A DNA stretch of 64,000 bases from Tamaricihabitans halophyticus (GTDB taxonomy: Bacteria; Actinomycetota; Actinomycetes; Mycobacteriales; Pseudonocardiaceae): positions 310,001 through 374,000 of the forward strand of contig NZ_SLXQ01000002.1 of NCBI RefSeq assembly GCF_004340875.1. Direction: 5' to 3'. A program made the translations under genes and the position numbers. Under the pieces are notes generated by a model that did no database searches, was not told the origin of the DNA, and saw only the letters and a program-made list of their open reading frames with translations. Below, in pieces: positions 17,732-25,664 of the stretch. Each line of letters begins with the position of its first letter. Positions within the stretch are counted from its first letter, which is position 1.

Positions 17732-18520
17732 GTGCGGGTTCATGTGGTCTCTGATGTGCACGGAAACGCGGAAGCACTGGCACGAGCCGGGGAGGGAGCT
17801 GATGCCCTGATCGTGCTCGGTGACCTGCTGGATTTCGTCGACTACCACGATCACGGCAAGGGGATCCTCGGTCGGCTGTTCGGCGCCGAACGGGTCTCGG
17901 TGTTCGCCAAGTTACGCAAGGAACGCCACCACGCGGAGACCGCCGCCTATGCCCGGTCGCTGTGGGAGGGCTTGGAGAACGCGGCGGATGCGGTCGAGTC
18001 GGCGATTCGCGAACAGTACGCCGAACTGTTCGCCGCGATGACCGTGCCCACCTATGCCACTCCCGGCAACGTGGATGTGCCCGCGCTCTGGCCGGAGTTC
18101 ACCGGTGGGCATATCCGGATGCTGGACGGGGAGGCCGTCGAGTTGGACGGGTTGCGCTTCGGCTTTGTCGGGGGCGCGCTGCGCCCCGCCGGTACGACGC
18201 CCCGCCGTACCGGGGTGTGGCGGCCGTACCTGCGGGTCGAGGAGGACTTCGATGCCGGCGTCGCCGCGCTGCGGGAGGTGGACGTGTTGTGTACGCACAT
18301 CCCGCCAGCCGTTCCGGTGCTCACCTACGACGTGGTGGCCAGGCGGCCGGAGGCGGGCTCGGCCGCGCTGCTCGACCTGATCCACCAGCAGCGGCCGCGC
18401 TGGTCGATGTTCGGGCACGTACACCAGCCGCTGGCGCCCCGGGCCCGGGTGGGCGCCACCGAGTGCATCAACGTGGGGCATTTCAAACAGACCACGCGCC
18501 CGTATGTGCTGCGCTGGTGA
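17732..18520 (+). CDS. Calcineurin-like metallophosphoesterase
   Basis: A 262-aa binuclear-metal phosphoesterase. Motifs in order: DVHGN (8-12), GDLLD, GNVD (in place of GNHD), CTHIPP and GHVHQ near the C-terminus. The Asn-His pair normally in GNHD reads GNVD, so the catalytic His is missing or supplied from elsewhere. No signal peptide, so cytoplasmic. Substrate unknown. It is inserted between two SRPBCC genes. Confidence 0.87.
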   Translation: MRVHVVSDVHGNAEALARAGEGADALIVLGDLLDFVDYHDHGKGILGRLFGAERVSVFAKLRKERHHAETAAYARSLWEGLENAADAVESAIREQYAELFAAMTVPTYATPGNVDVPALWPEFTGGHIRMLDGEAVELDGLRFGFVGGALRPAGTTPRRTGVWRPYLRVEEDFDAGVAALREVDVLCTHIPPAVPVLTYDVVARRPEAGSAALLDLIHQQRPRWSMFGHVHQPLAPRARVGATECINVGHFKQTTRPYVLRW

Positions 18521-18533
18521 GCGGCCGAACCGG

Positions 18534-18539
18534 TAGCCT
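18534..18539 (+). promoter_or_regulatory. Putative -10 element, leaderless SRPBCC gene
   Basis: TAGCCT followed by 7 nt and the ATG at 18547. Confidence 0.5.
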
Positions 18540-18546
18540 GCGCGGT

Positions 18547-19002
18547 ATGACCGACCAGTCGACGCAGTCCATCGTGGTGAACGCGCCTCCGGAGCGGATC
18601 ATGGCGGTCATTGCGAACTTCGCCGAGTACCCCCAGTGGGCCAACCAGGTCAAGGAGGCCGAGGTACTCAGCGAGGTGACCGTGGGCGAACACACCAGGG
18701 CCAAACAGGTGCGGATGACCCTGGACGCTGGCCCAGTCAAGGACGTCTACACCCTCGAGTACGCCTGGACCCCGGATGATCTGCTGGTCAGTTGGCATCT
18801 GGTGAAGGGGCAGATGCAGAAGGCGCAGGAGGGGAGCTACCGGCTCGAGCCGCAGGGCTCGGCTACCAAGGTGACCTATACGCTCGCCGTCCAGCTGGCC
18901 ATTCCGATGATCGGCCTGTTGCGGCGCAAGGCGGAGAAAGTGATCATGGATATCGCCTTGAAGGATTTGAAGCAGCGCGTCGAGCAGGCCGCGGACGTCT
19001 AG
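18547..19002 (+). CDS. SRPBCC-family protein (TB16.3/Rv2185c-like)
   Basis: A 151-aa START/Bet v1-like protein (MTDQSTQSIVVNAPPERIMA). The family pattern FAEYPQWANQVKEAEVL is clear, and a C-terminal amphipathic helix ends the protein. Mycobacterial TB16.3 is the positional match. It is followed without a gap by the ArsA-like ATPase gene (TAG then GTG), so the two are co-transcribed and probably translationally coupled. Lipid binding is a fold-based guess. Confidence 0.87.
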   Translation: MTDQSTQSIVVNAPPERIMAVIANFAEYPQWANQVKEAEVLSEVTVGEHTRAKQVRMTLDAGPVKDVYTLEYAWTPDDLLVSWHLVKGQMQKAQEGSYRLEPQGSATKVTYTLAVQLAIPMIGLLRRKAEKVIMDIALKDLKQRVEQAADV

Positions 19003-20163
19003 GTGCGCGTCCTGCTGTTTACCGGCAAGGGCGGCGTGGGTAAAACGACCCTCGCCGCGGCGACGGCCGCGCAACTGGCCAGCCAGGGGCGCAAGACTCT
19101 GGTGATCTCTACCGATCCCGCGCATTCGCTTTCCGACGCGTTCGGCGTCCGGCTCGGCGCCGAACCGACTGAAGTGTCCGAACTGGACGTTACGGTGCAC
19201 GCGGCGCAGCTGAGCTCGCGCGGCCTCGTCGATGAGTCGTGGCAGGAACTGCGCGCGCGGTTGCGTGCCGCGCTGTCCGGGTTCGGCGTGGACGAGCTGG
19301 ACGCCGAAGAACTCACCGTGGTGCCAGGGATGGACGAGCTGCTCGCGCTCACCGAGGTCCGTCGGCTCGCGGACACCGGATCGTGGGATGCGCTGATTGT
19401 CGACTGTGGACCCACAGCGGAGACGTTACGGCTACTCTCGTTGCCTGAGGCGATTTCTGGCTATGTGCAGCGGATGTATCGAGGGACCCCGGCCGGTGGC
19501 GCGGCACCAGCGGTAGCCGAGGCCATCGGCCAGCTGGCAAGCCACGTCGCCGGGCTACGGGATTGGCTCACCGACGCGCGTACTACCACGGTCCGGCTGG
19601 TGTTCACCCCGGAACGGCTCGTCGTATCCGAGACACGCCGTACGCTCACCGCGCTCGCCTTGCGCGGCATACAGGTAGACGGGGTCATCGCGAACCGGCT
19701 GGCGCCGAAGGTGCGCCGCTGGCGGGGCGGCGCGGCGAACTGGTTGCGCATCAGGCGGTCCGAACAGGACAAGGTGCTCGCGGGGCTGGCCGGAACCGGC
19801 ATCGCCGAGCCGCGGACCGTGGCGCACCGTGCGGCCGAACCGGTTGGCATGCAGGCGATTCTGGGTATCGCGACCGAACTGTACGGCGCGACCGATCCAC
19901 TGTGCGGCCACAACACCTTCCGTGGGCCGCTGCTACGGGTCGAGGATGATCCGAGTGGGCACCGGCTGCACCTCGCGCTGCCGATCACCGACGACACCGA
20001 TGTGGACTTGGCGCGAGTGGACGATGACCTTGCGGTTACCGTGGACGGCATGCGGAGGTTGATCGCGCTGCCGGCACTGTTGCGGAACCGTGTGGTGACC
20101 GGAGCCGAGGTCGACGCGGATGGGCTTACGGTGTTCCTGAGTAAGGACGGGGCGCGTCGATGA
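19003..20163 (+). CDS. ArsA/GET3-like P-loop ATPase
   Basis: A 386-aa ATPase of the ArsA/Get3 (SIMIBI) class. Deviant Walker A GKGGVGKTT (8-16), switch I DPAHSLSDAF, switch II DCGPTAETLRLL (in place of DTAPTGHTLRLL). No arsenite-binding Cys triad or ArsB neighbour, so arsenic export is unlikely. It matches Rv2184c by position. A tail of about 60 residues (TFRGPLLRVEDD...) forms a small beta domain. GTG start directly after the SRPBCC stop; ATGA overlap with the next gene. A role in membrane-protein or lipid handling is possible but unproven. Confidence 0.88.
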   Translation: MRVLLFTGKGGVGKTTLAAATAAQLASQGRKTLVISTDPAHSLSDAFGVRLGAEPTEVSELDVTVHAAQLSSRGLVDESWQELRARLRAALSGFGVDELDAEELTVVPGMDELLALTEVRRLADTGSWDALIVDCGPTAETLRLLSLPEAISGYVQRMYRGTPAGGAAPAVAEAIGQLASHVAGLRDWLTDARTTTVRLVFTPERLVVSETRRTLTALALRGIQVDGVIANRLAPKVRRWRGGAANWLRIRRSEQDKVLAGLAGTGIAEPRTVAHRAAEPVGMQAILGIATELYGATDPLCGHNTFRGPLLRVEDDPSGHRLHLALPITDDTDVDLARVDDDLAVTVDGMRRLIALPALLRNRVVTGAEVDADGLTVFLSKDGARR

Positions 20164-20660
20164 CCGGACACGAGGATCAGCCACAGCTCGCCGAGGAGCT
20201 TGCGCTGTTGCTGGAGATGGTGTTGTCCAGGGCGCAGCCGTGGCTGGACGGGGTGATCGCCGCCGGGCATTCGGGCGAGCGGGCACATGCCGATTCCGAT
20301 CAGGACTCGGATGCGCGGCAGGAGACGAGCGAATGCACCTGGTGCCCGTTGTGCGCGGTGGTGGCGATGGCTCGCGGCCAGCGTCCGGAACTGGTCGCCA
20401 CGGTTCTTGAGCACGCCGCGGAAGTAATCGCGCTACTGCGTGCCGTGCTCGCGGACCGCTGGGACCCGAGCACGGTGCACATGCCGGGCTTCCGGCCGGA
20501 GCGGGAGGCGCCGTCCGGCGATTCGCCACCGGATCAGGGGCAGGGCAGTTCGGCCGAGCACGCCCGGCGGTGCGACGATGTCCCGCGCGGACCGCGCTCG
20601 CCACGCGTGCAACACATCGCGGTTCAGCGGAAAGGCGCGCCCGCGGGAGGCTCGGCGTAG
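20160..20660 (+). CDS. Conserved hypothetical protein with CxxCPLC motif
   Basis: A 166-aa protein with a helical N-terminal half (ELALLLEMVLSRAQPWLDGV) and a Cys motif ECTWCPLCAVVAMARG near residue 60, followed by a helix and a disordered Pro/Ser/Arg tail. Positional match to Rv2183c. The Cys pair may bind zinc. It overlaps the ATPase gene by 4 nt (ATGA), and its TAG shares a base with the GTG of the glucokinase gene, so the three form a tight operon. Confidence 0.8.
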   Translation: MTGHEDQPQLAEELALLLEMVLSRAQPWLDGVIAAGHSGERAHADSDQDSDARQETSECTWCPLCAVVAMARGQRPELVATVLEHAAEVIALLRAVLADRWDPSTVHMPGFRPEREAPSGDSPPDQGQGSSAEHARRCDDVPRGPRSPRVQHIAVQRKGAPAGGSA

Positions 20661-21604
20661 TGCACACGATCGGTATCGACGTTGGGGGCACGAGTGTGCG
20701 TGCCGGGGTGGTCGACGAGTACGGCACCATTCTGGACACCGCGCGCGCGGCGACCCCGAGCGACCAGCACGCGCTGGAGGACGCGATCACCGCGACCGTC
20801 ACGGAGCTCGGTGATCGGCACGAGATCGCCGCGGTGGGGCTCGCGGTGGCTGGATTCGTGCACAACGACCGGCGCAGCGTGATGTTCGCACCGCATCTGG
20901 CCTGGCGCGATGCTCCGGTAGCCGAACGGGTCGCCAGCCGGATCGGACTTCCGGTGCTACTGGAACACGACGCGAACGCCGCGACGGTTGCCGAGCACCG
21001 GTTCGGCGCGGCTCGAGGCGCCGGGGTGGTGCTGCTGATCGCGATCGGAACCGGGATCGGCGCTGGCCTGTTGCTGGATGGGCGGTTGTATCGGGGCGCC
21101 TACGGGGTAGCACCGGAACTGGGACACCTGCGGGTCGTGCCGGGTGGCCGGCCGTGCTCCTGCGGGAAGAAGGGCTGCTGGGAGCGCTACTGCAGCGGCA
21201 CCGCGCTGAGCACTACGGCGATCGAGCTGCTGGCCAGGTATCCGGGCCGGTCCACCGTGCTCGCCAGGGAGGCGGCCAAGGACGCCAGGGAAGTGACCGG
21301 CCGCAAGGTCGCTGGCGCCGCGCGGGATGGTGATCCGGTGGCCAAGGAGGCGGTTGCCGATCTGGCCAGATGGCTCGGCGAGGGGTTGGCACTGGTCGCC
21401 GATGTGTACGACCCGGAGATCGTGGTGATCGCCGGTGGAGTCTCGGCCTCGGCGCCGCTGTTCCTCGACGATGCGCGGGAGTACTACCGCGAGTTGACCA
21501 CGGGTACCGGGCATCGTCCGCTGGCGCGGATCCGGACGGCGCAGCTCGGCGACGAATCGGCGATCGTCGGCGCGGCGAGCCTGGCCCGCGAGCACGCCCC
21601 GTAA
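20660..21604 (+). CDS. ROK-family glucokinase
   Basis: A 314-aa ATP-dependent sugar kinase of the ROK family. Phosphate motif DVGGTSVRAG (7-16), catalytic region LEHDANAATVAEH, and the zinc site ELGHLRV...CSCGKKGCWERYCSG. Actinobacterial relatives are glucokinases (SCO2126 type); the sugar is not proven here. GTG 20660 was chosen: GGGAGG lies 10 nt upstream and it overlaps the TAG of the previous gene by one base. Confidence 0.9.
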   Translation: MHTIGIDVGGTSVRAGVVDEYGTILDTARAATPSDQHALEDAITATVTELGDRHEIAAVGLAVAGFVHNDRRSVMFAPHLAWRDAPVAERVASRIGLPVLLEHDANAATVAEHRFGAARGAGVVLLIAIGTGIGAGLLLDGRLYRGAYGVAPELGHLRVVPGGRPCSCGKKGCWERYCSGTALSTTAIELLARYPGRSTVLAREAAKDAREVTGRKVAGAARDGDPVAKEAVADLARWLGEGLALVADVYDPEIVVIAGGVSASAPLFLDDAREYYRELTTGTGHRPLARIRTAQLGDESAIVGAASLAREHAP

Positions 21605-21625
21605 CCGCGTTCGTGAAGGTCAGCG
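21604..21625 (+). repeat. Convergent-intergenic repeat, copy A
   Basis: ACCGCGTTCGTGAAGGTCAG (plus CG), overlapping the TAA of the glucokinase gene. See the copies at 37552, 42077 and 55367. Confidence 0.7.
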
Positions 21626-21633
21626 AGCGTGTT

Positions 21634-22146
21634 TTAGACCTGTGAGCCGTCCGGGTTGGCGCCCGGAGGTGGGCCCTGCTGGCGTTTGCTGAGTACGAAG
21701 TAGCCAAGCGCGCAGGTGACCGCGAGCAGGCCGATCGGCGTGCTGACCTCCGGAGTGAGCCCGAAGATGCCAGGGGCGAACAACAACAGCAGCCCAACCA
21801 GAACGAAGACCAGCACGATGATGGCGCCCTTGCGTGGCCTGGGCAGTGGCGGCGGCTCCGGCGGGTGATAGTGATCGTCGTCCGGGTCGACGTTGTCCAG
21901 CGCGTCCAGGTTCTGCCAGGTGGGGTCCCATTCGGAGGAAGCGCTACGCCAGCCACCGCTGGTCGGCTGCTCCCGAGGGATCGTGGCGGTGCCGGCGGAG
22001 TCGTCCTGTGGTGGCTCCGGCTCGTCCGGAGCGTCCTGATCCGGCAGGTTCTTGCCGAGTCCCTCGGACTCCAGCCCGGCTACGATCTCCGCGAAGGCGG
22101 CATCCACATCCTCCGGCCCGCCAGAGCCGTTTCCCCGGTTCTGCAC
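21634..22146 (-). CDS. Small membrane protein with acidic N-terminal domain (DUF308-like)
   Basis: A 170-aa protein with about 105 residues of acidic, Pro-rich cytoplasmic sequence (DDDHYHPPEPPPLPRPRKG at its end), then two transmembrane helices (AIIVLVFVLVGLLLLFAPGI and PIGLLAVTCALGYFVL) and a short tail. Family assignment is tentative. GTG start 22146, with AAGG upstream. It lies 3 nt downstream of the esterase gene and is probably co-transcribed with it. Confidence 0.75.
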   Translation of the reverse strand: MQNRGNGSGGPEDVDAAFAEIVAGLESEGLGKNLPDQDAPDEPEPPQDDSAGTATIPREQPTSGGWRSASSEWDPTWQNLDALDNVDPDDDHYHPPEPPPLPRPRKGAIIVLVFVLVGLLLLFAPGIFGLTPEVSTPIGLLAVTCALGYFVLSKRQQGPPPGANPDGSQV

Positions 22147-22149
22147 CGC

Positions 22150-22938
22150 TCACCTTCCCTCGGCCACTGCCGTTGCTCGCTCGGCGTGTACCGCACGCAG
22201 GAACTCGACGCTCTTCGCGAAGATCGTCGGCGCGTCGTTGTCCATAGTGGCCACGTGAAAGCTGTCCGTGAGGGTTACCTCGGTGACCATCGTGCTCCGC
22301 ACACCATCCAGCACCACTTGCGCGTTCACCGGCTCCACCACGTGGTCGACGGTCGAGTGCAGCATCAACAGCGGTTGGGTGACCAGCGGCAGGTCTCGGC
22401 GAACCAGCCGCCACAACCGCGCCAGGCTCGTCGCCGCACGCAGTGGCAATCGATCGTAGCTCAGTTCCCGGACTCCCGGCTTGGCGATATCGCCGGCGAT
22501 CCCTGCCAACGAGGGCACCAGCCGGGAGGCCACCGGCAGTAGTTTCGCGTCCAGTCTCGTGGTCAGCACCGATGGGTTGACCAGCGCGATCCCGGAGACC
22601 AATGGACCGTACTGCTGGGCCAGCCGCAGGGTGAGCGTGCCGCCCATGGACTGCCCGAAGACGTACACCTCGGCGTATTTCCCGCGTAGCGCGGCCAGTT
22701 CGGCCCGCACGCATTCGTACCAGTCCGGCCATCGGCTGCGGTTGCACTCCTGCCAGCTCGTGCCGTGGCCGGGCAGTCGGGGACAGCTGACCGCGTAACC
22801 GCGTTTGGCCAGGTACTCGCCCCACGGTCGCATGCTCTGCGGGGTGCCGGTGAAGCCGTGGCACAACAGCACGGCGATACCGTCCGTGGCCTCGGCTGGC
22901 GAGTGCGCGAACGGTTCCGCGCCGGGTATGACTGGCAC
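22150..22938 (-). CDS. Alpha/beta hydrolase, carboxylesterase/monoacylglycerol lipase type
   Basis: A 262-aa esterase. Oxyanion region LLCHGFTGTP, nucleophile elbow GQSMGG, acid in STVDHVV, and His in DSFHVATMDND: the full Ser-Asp-His triad with the arrangement of Est30/bMGL carboxylesterases. GTG 22938 (VPVIPGAEPFAH) was chosen because relatives start there and GAGGGG is upstream. It diverges from the acyltransferase gene across a region with tandem repeats. Lipid esters are the likely substrate class. Confidence 0.88.
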   Translation of the reverse strand: MPVIPGAEPFAHSPAEATDGIAVLLCHGFTGTPQSMRPWGEYLAKRGYAVSCPRLPGHGTSWQECNRSRWPDWYECVRAELAALRGKYAEVYVFGQSMGGTLTLRLAQQYGPLVSGIALVNPSVLTTRLDAKLLPVASRLVPSLAGIAGDIAKPGVRELSYDRLPLRAATSLARLWRLVRRDLPLVTQPLLMLHSTVDHVVEPVNAQVVLDGVRSTMVTEVTLTDSFHVATMDNDAPTIFAKSVEFLRAVHAERATAVAEGR

Positions 22939-23044
22939 GTGCGTCCCCTCACGTGGGTAGCGAATCCGCCCTGGCCATCCTCCCATGGACTACCCGGTGC
23001 TGGCACGTCTCGGTCCGGGCGCCGGTGATGTCGTTAATGATGAG

Positions 23045-23101
23045 GACTGGGTAAACGTCGACTGGGTAAACGTGGACTGGGTAAACGTGGACTGGGTAAA
23101 C
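23045..23101 (+). repeat. Four tandem 15-bp repeats between esterase and acyltransferase genes
   Basis: GACTGGGTAAACGTC/G at 23045, 23060 and 23075, with a partial fourth unit from 23090. If translated from an ATG at 22985 they give DWVNV pentads in frame with the acyltransferase. If the acyltransferase starts at 23234, as I prefer, they are in the 5' region of both divergent genes. The 295-bp gap 22939-23233 also has a 12-bp direct repeat (TGCTTCGTAGGC at 23145 and 23157). Confidence 0.9.
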
Positions 23102-23233
23102 ACTGTCCCCCTTACTGGTCAGGTAACGTTGTCCGACGGGGCCATGCTTCGTAGGCTGCTTCGTAGGCCTGGTGAGCAGGCAACGAGTGAGCGAGCGCGA
23201 ATCGGATCGAATCTCCGTCAGACGGGAGTCGCG

Positions 23234-24001
23234 GTGCTGTACTGGGTGTTGAAACACCTGTCGCTGGGTCCATTGCTCCGGCTGTTGTGCCGGCCGAAGG
23301 TCACCGGCCGGGAGTTGATCCCGGAGCATGGCGGCGCGCTGCTGGTCAGCAACCACCTCGCCGTGATGGATTCGTTCGCGATGCCGCTGGTCATCCGGCG
23401 CAGGGTGACCTTTCCGGCGAAACTGGAGTACTTCACCGAGCCGGGGCTGAAGGGTCGGTTGAAGAAGTGGTTCTTCAGCGGTACCGGTCAGGTGCCCATT
23501 GACCGGTCGAGTGGTTCGGCGGCGCAGGCCGCGTTGGACACCTGCATCCGGCTGGCCAAGGAGGGCCACCTGGTTGGGATCTACCCTGAGGGCACTCGGT
23601 CGCCAGACGGCAGGCTGTACAAGGGCAAAACGGGCGTCGCGCGGATCGCGCTGGAATCTCGCGTTCCGGTCATTCCGGTCGCGATGGTCGGCACGGACAA
23701 GGCGAACCCGATCGGTTCGAAGACCCTGCGGCCACACCAGATCCAGATCCGGTTCGGTGAGCCGCTGGACTTTTCCCGGTATGACGGGCTTTCCGGTGAT
23801 CGTTTCGTGGAGCGGTCGATCACCGACGAGATCATGTACGCCCTGATGGAACTGTCTGGGCAGGAGTACGTGGACATCTACGCGGCCAAGGCCAAGGAGT
23901 TACAGGAGGCCGAGGCAAACGGGGTCCGACCGGACGTGCCCGCGCAGCCGGTGCAGACGGCAGCCGAGGTCGCCCGAATTCCGGACAGCAAGGCCAGCTG
24001 A
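23234..24001 (+). CDS. PlsC-type 1-acylglycerol-3-phosphate acyltransferase
   Basis: A 255-aa lysophospholipid acyltransferase (Rv2182c type). Motif I NHLAVMDSF (HX4D), motif II KKWFFSGTGQVPIDR, motif III YPEGTRSPDGRLYKGKTG, motif IV VPVIPVAMVG. It acylates lysophosphatidic acid or another lysolipid at the membrane. GTG 23234 (VLYWVLKHLSLGPLL) has GGGAG 5 nt upstream and matches the usual N-terminus. An upstream ATG (22985) would add 83 residues including DWVNV repeats; I consider that less likely. Confidence 0.88.
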   Translation: MLYWVLKHLSLGPLLRLLCRPKVTGRELIPEHGGALLVSNHLAVMDSFAMPLVIRRRVTFPAKLEYFTEPGLKGRLKKWFFSGTGQVPIDRSSGSAAQAALDTCIRLAKEGHLVGIYPEGTRSPDGRLYKGKTGVARIALESRVPVIPVAMVGTDKANPIGSKTLRPHQIQIRFGEPLDFSRYDGLSGDRFVERSITDEIMYALMELSGQEYVDIYAAKAKELQEAEANGVRPDVPAQPVQTAAEVARIPDSKAS

Positions 24002-24023
24002 CCGTGCCCGATCGGACGACAAT

Positions 24024-24029
24024 TACGCT
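24024..24029 (+). promoter_or_regulatory. Putative -10 element, leaderless exoribonuclease
   Basis: TACGCT followed by 6 nt and the GTG at 24036. Confidence 0.5.
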
Positions 24030-24035
24030 GCCCGA

Positions 24036-24539
24036 GTGCGGTTCTTCTATGACACCGAGTTCATCGAGGACGGAACCACGATCGACCTGGTGTCGATCGG
24101 CGTCGTCGATGAGCGCGGTAACGAGTTCTACGCGGTGTCCACGGAATTTGACGAGGGCAAGGCTGGCCCGTGGGTACGCGAGAACGTATTGCCCAAACTG
24201 CCGCCACCGGCGGACGGCGCATGGCGGTCCAGGGCGCGGATCAGGGACGAACTGATCAAGTTCCTCAGTCCGAACGGTGAGCGGGTCGAGCTGTGGGCCT
24301 GGTTCGCCGCCTATGACCATGTGGCTCTGGCTCAGCTCTGGGGCGCGATGCCGGCGTTGCCCCGGCAACTGCCCCGATTCACCAGGGACCTGCGCCAGCT
24401 CTGGGATGAGGTCGGCAAGCCGAAACTGCCGGACCAGCCCGAGGACGCGCACGACGCCCTCGCCGATGCCCGGCACAACCTGACGCGCTGGCGAATCATG
24501 GACGCGCACCGCAAACGCAAAGGGAACCCGACCCGCTGA
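24036..24539 (+). CDS. Small DEDD 3'-5' exoribonuclease (Rv2179c-like)
   Basis: A 167-aa single-domain RNase T/DnaQ-fold exoribonuclease; Rv2179c is the founding member. Acidic residues in MRFFYDTEFIEDG (D6, E8), a third in AAYDHVALAQ and the last pair in EDAHDALADARHN. It trims RNA 3' ends. GTG start with a -10-like TACGCT 6 nt upstream. It lies between the acyltransferase and phosphofructokinase genes. Confidence 0.9.
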   Translation: MRFFYDTEFIEDGTTIDLVSIGVVDERGNEFYAVSTEFDEGKAGPWVRENVLPKLPPPADGAWRSRARIRDELIKFLSPNGERVELWAWFAAYDHVALAQLWGAMPALPRQLPRFTRDLRQLWDEVGKPKLPDQPEDAHDALADARHNLTRWRIMDAHRKRKGNPTR

Positions 24540-24638
24540 CCGGTCGCAGTGGCGGAGGTCACTAGGCTGTGCTCGCGCGACTTGAACGATTCACGCGACC
24601 AGTGTTGATCAGCTGGTGACGACGAGAAGGGATAGCCC

Positions 24639-25664
24639 ATGCGAGTCGGAGTACTGACCGGCGGCGGAGACTGCCCGGGATTGAACGCGGTGATCAGGGC
24701 CGTTGTCCGGAAGGGCGTCGAGACGCACGGCTGGGAGGTACTGGGTTACCGCAACGGGTGGCAGGGCCCGATGAGCGGGGAGTCCCGGCCCCTCGGGCTC
24801 AACGACGTGGAGGACATTCTGCCGCGTGGTGGCACGATCCTCGGCTCGTCGCGGACGAATCCGTACTCCACCGACGGTGGCGCGGAGCGGATCCGTCAGG
24901 TGCTCACCGACCAGGGCATTGACGCGCTGATCGCGATCGGTGGCGAGGACACGCTCGGCGTGGCCAAGCGGCTCACCGATGACGGCATCGGGGTCGTCGG
25001 TGTCCCCAAGACGATCGACAACGATCTGGACGCGACGGACTACACCTTCGGCTTCGACACCGCCGTGCATATCGCCACCGAGGCGATTGACCGGCTGCGC
25101 ACCACCGCGGAATCCCATCACCGCGCCCTGGTCGTCGAGGTGATGGGGCGGCACGCCGGCTGGATCGCGCTGCACTCCGGTCTTGCTGGCGGGGCGAACG
25201 TCATCCTGGTGCCGGAACGCCCGTTCTCACTGGACAAAGTGGTGGAGTGGACCCAACGCCGGTTCGAGCGGCAGTTCGCCCCGATCCTGGTGGTTGCCGA
25301 AGGCGCGCTGCCGGAAGGCGGCGCGGAGGTGTTGCAGGCAGGCGAGAAGGACGCGTTCGGCCACGTCCGGCTTGGTGGGATCGGCACTTGGTTGGCCGAG
25401 GAACTGGCCGAGCGCACCGGCAAGGAGTCCCGCGCGGTCGTGCTCGGGCACACCCAGCGGGGCGGCACGCCAACCGCCTACGACCGGGTGCTGGCCACCC
25501 GGTTCGGGCTGCACGCGGTGGATGCGGTGGCGGCCGGCGAGTTCGGTTCGATGGTCGCCCTGCGCGGCACCGATATCGTCCGGGTGCCACTGGCGACCGC
25601 CACGGCGCGGTTGAAGACGGTGCCGGCCGAGCGTTATGCCGAGGCCGAGGTGTTCTTCGGCTGA
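24639..25664 (+). CDS. 6-phosphofructokinase, residues of the pyrophosphate-dependent type
   Basis: A 341-aa group III PfkA-family enzyme (MRVGVLTGGGDCPGLNAVIR). It phosphorylates fructose 6-phosphate in glycolysis. Residues aligning with E. coli G104 and G124 are D104 (GGEDTLG, 101-107) and K124 (PKTIDND, 123-129). Asp104 blocks ATP and Lys124 contacts PPi in characterised PPi-PFKs, such as that of Amycolatopsis methanolica. ATG 24639 has GAAGGG upstream. The 3' end overlaps the convergent ABC permease gene by 31 nt. Confidence 0.93.
   Translation: MRVGVLTGGGDCPGLNAVIRAVVRKGVETHGWEVLGYRNGWQGPMSGESRPLGLNDVEDILPRGGTILGSSRTNPYSTDGGAERIRQVLTDQGIDALIAIGGEDTLGVAKRLTDDGIGVVGVPKTIDNDLDATDYTFGFDTAVHIATEAIDRLRTTAESHHRALVVEVMGRHAGWIALHSGLAGGANVILVPERPFSLDKVVEWTQRRFERQFAPILVVAEGALPEGGAEVLQAGEKDAFGHVRLGGIGTWLAEELAERTGKESRAVVLGHTQRGGTPTAYDRVLATRFGLHAVDAVAAGEFGSMVALRGTDIVRVPLATATARLKTVPAERYAEAEVFFG

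Noticed and set aside
23045-23101. CRISPR-like array
   Set aside because: Units are 15 bp without spacers and there are no cas genes.
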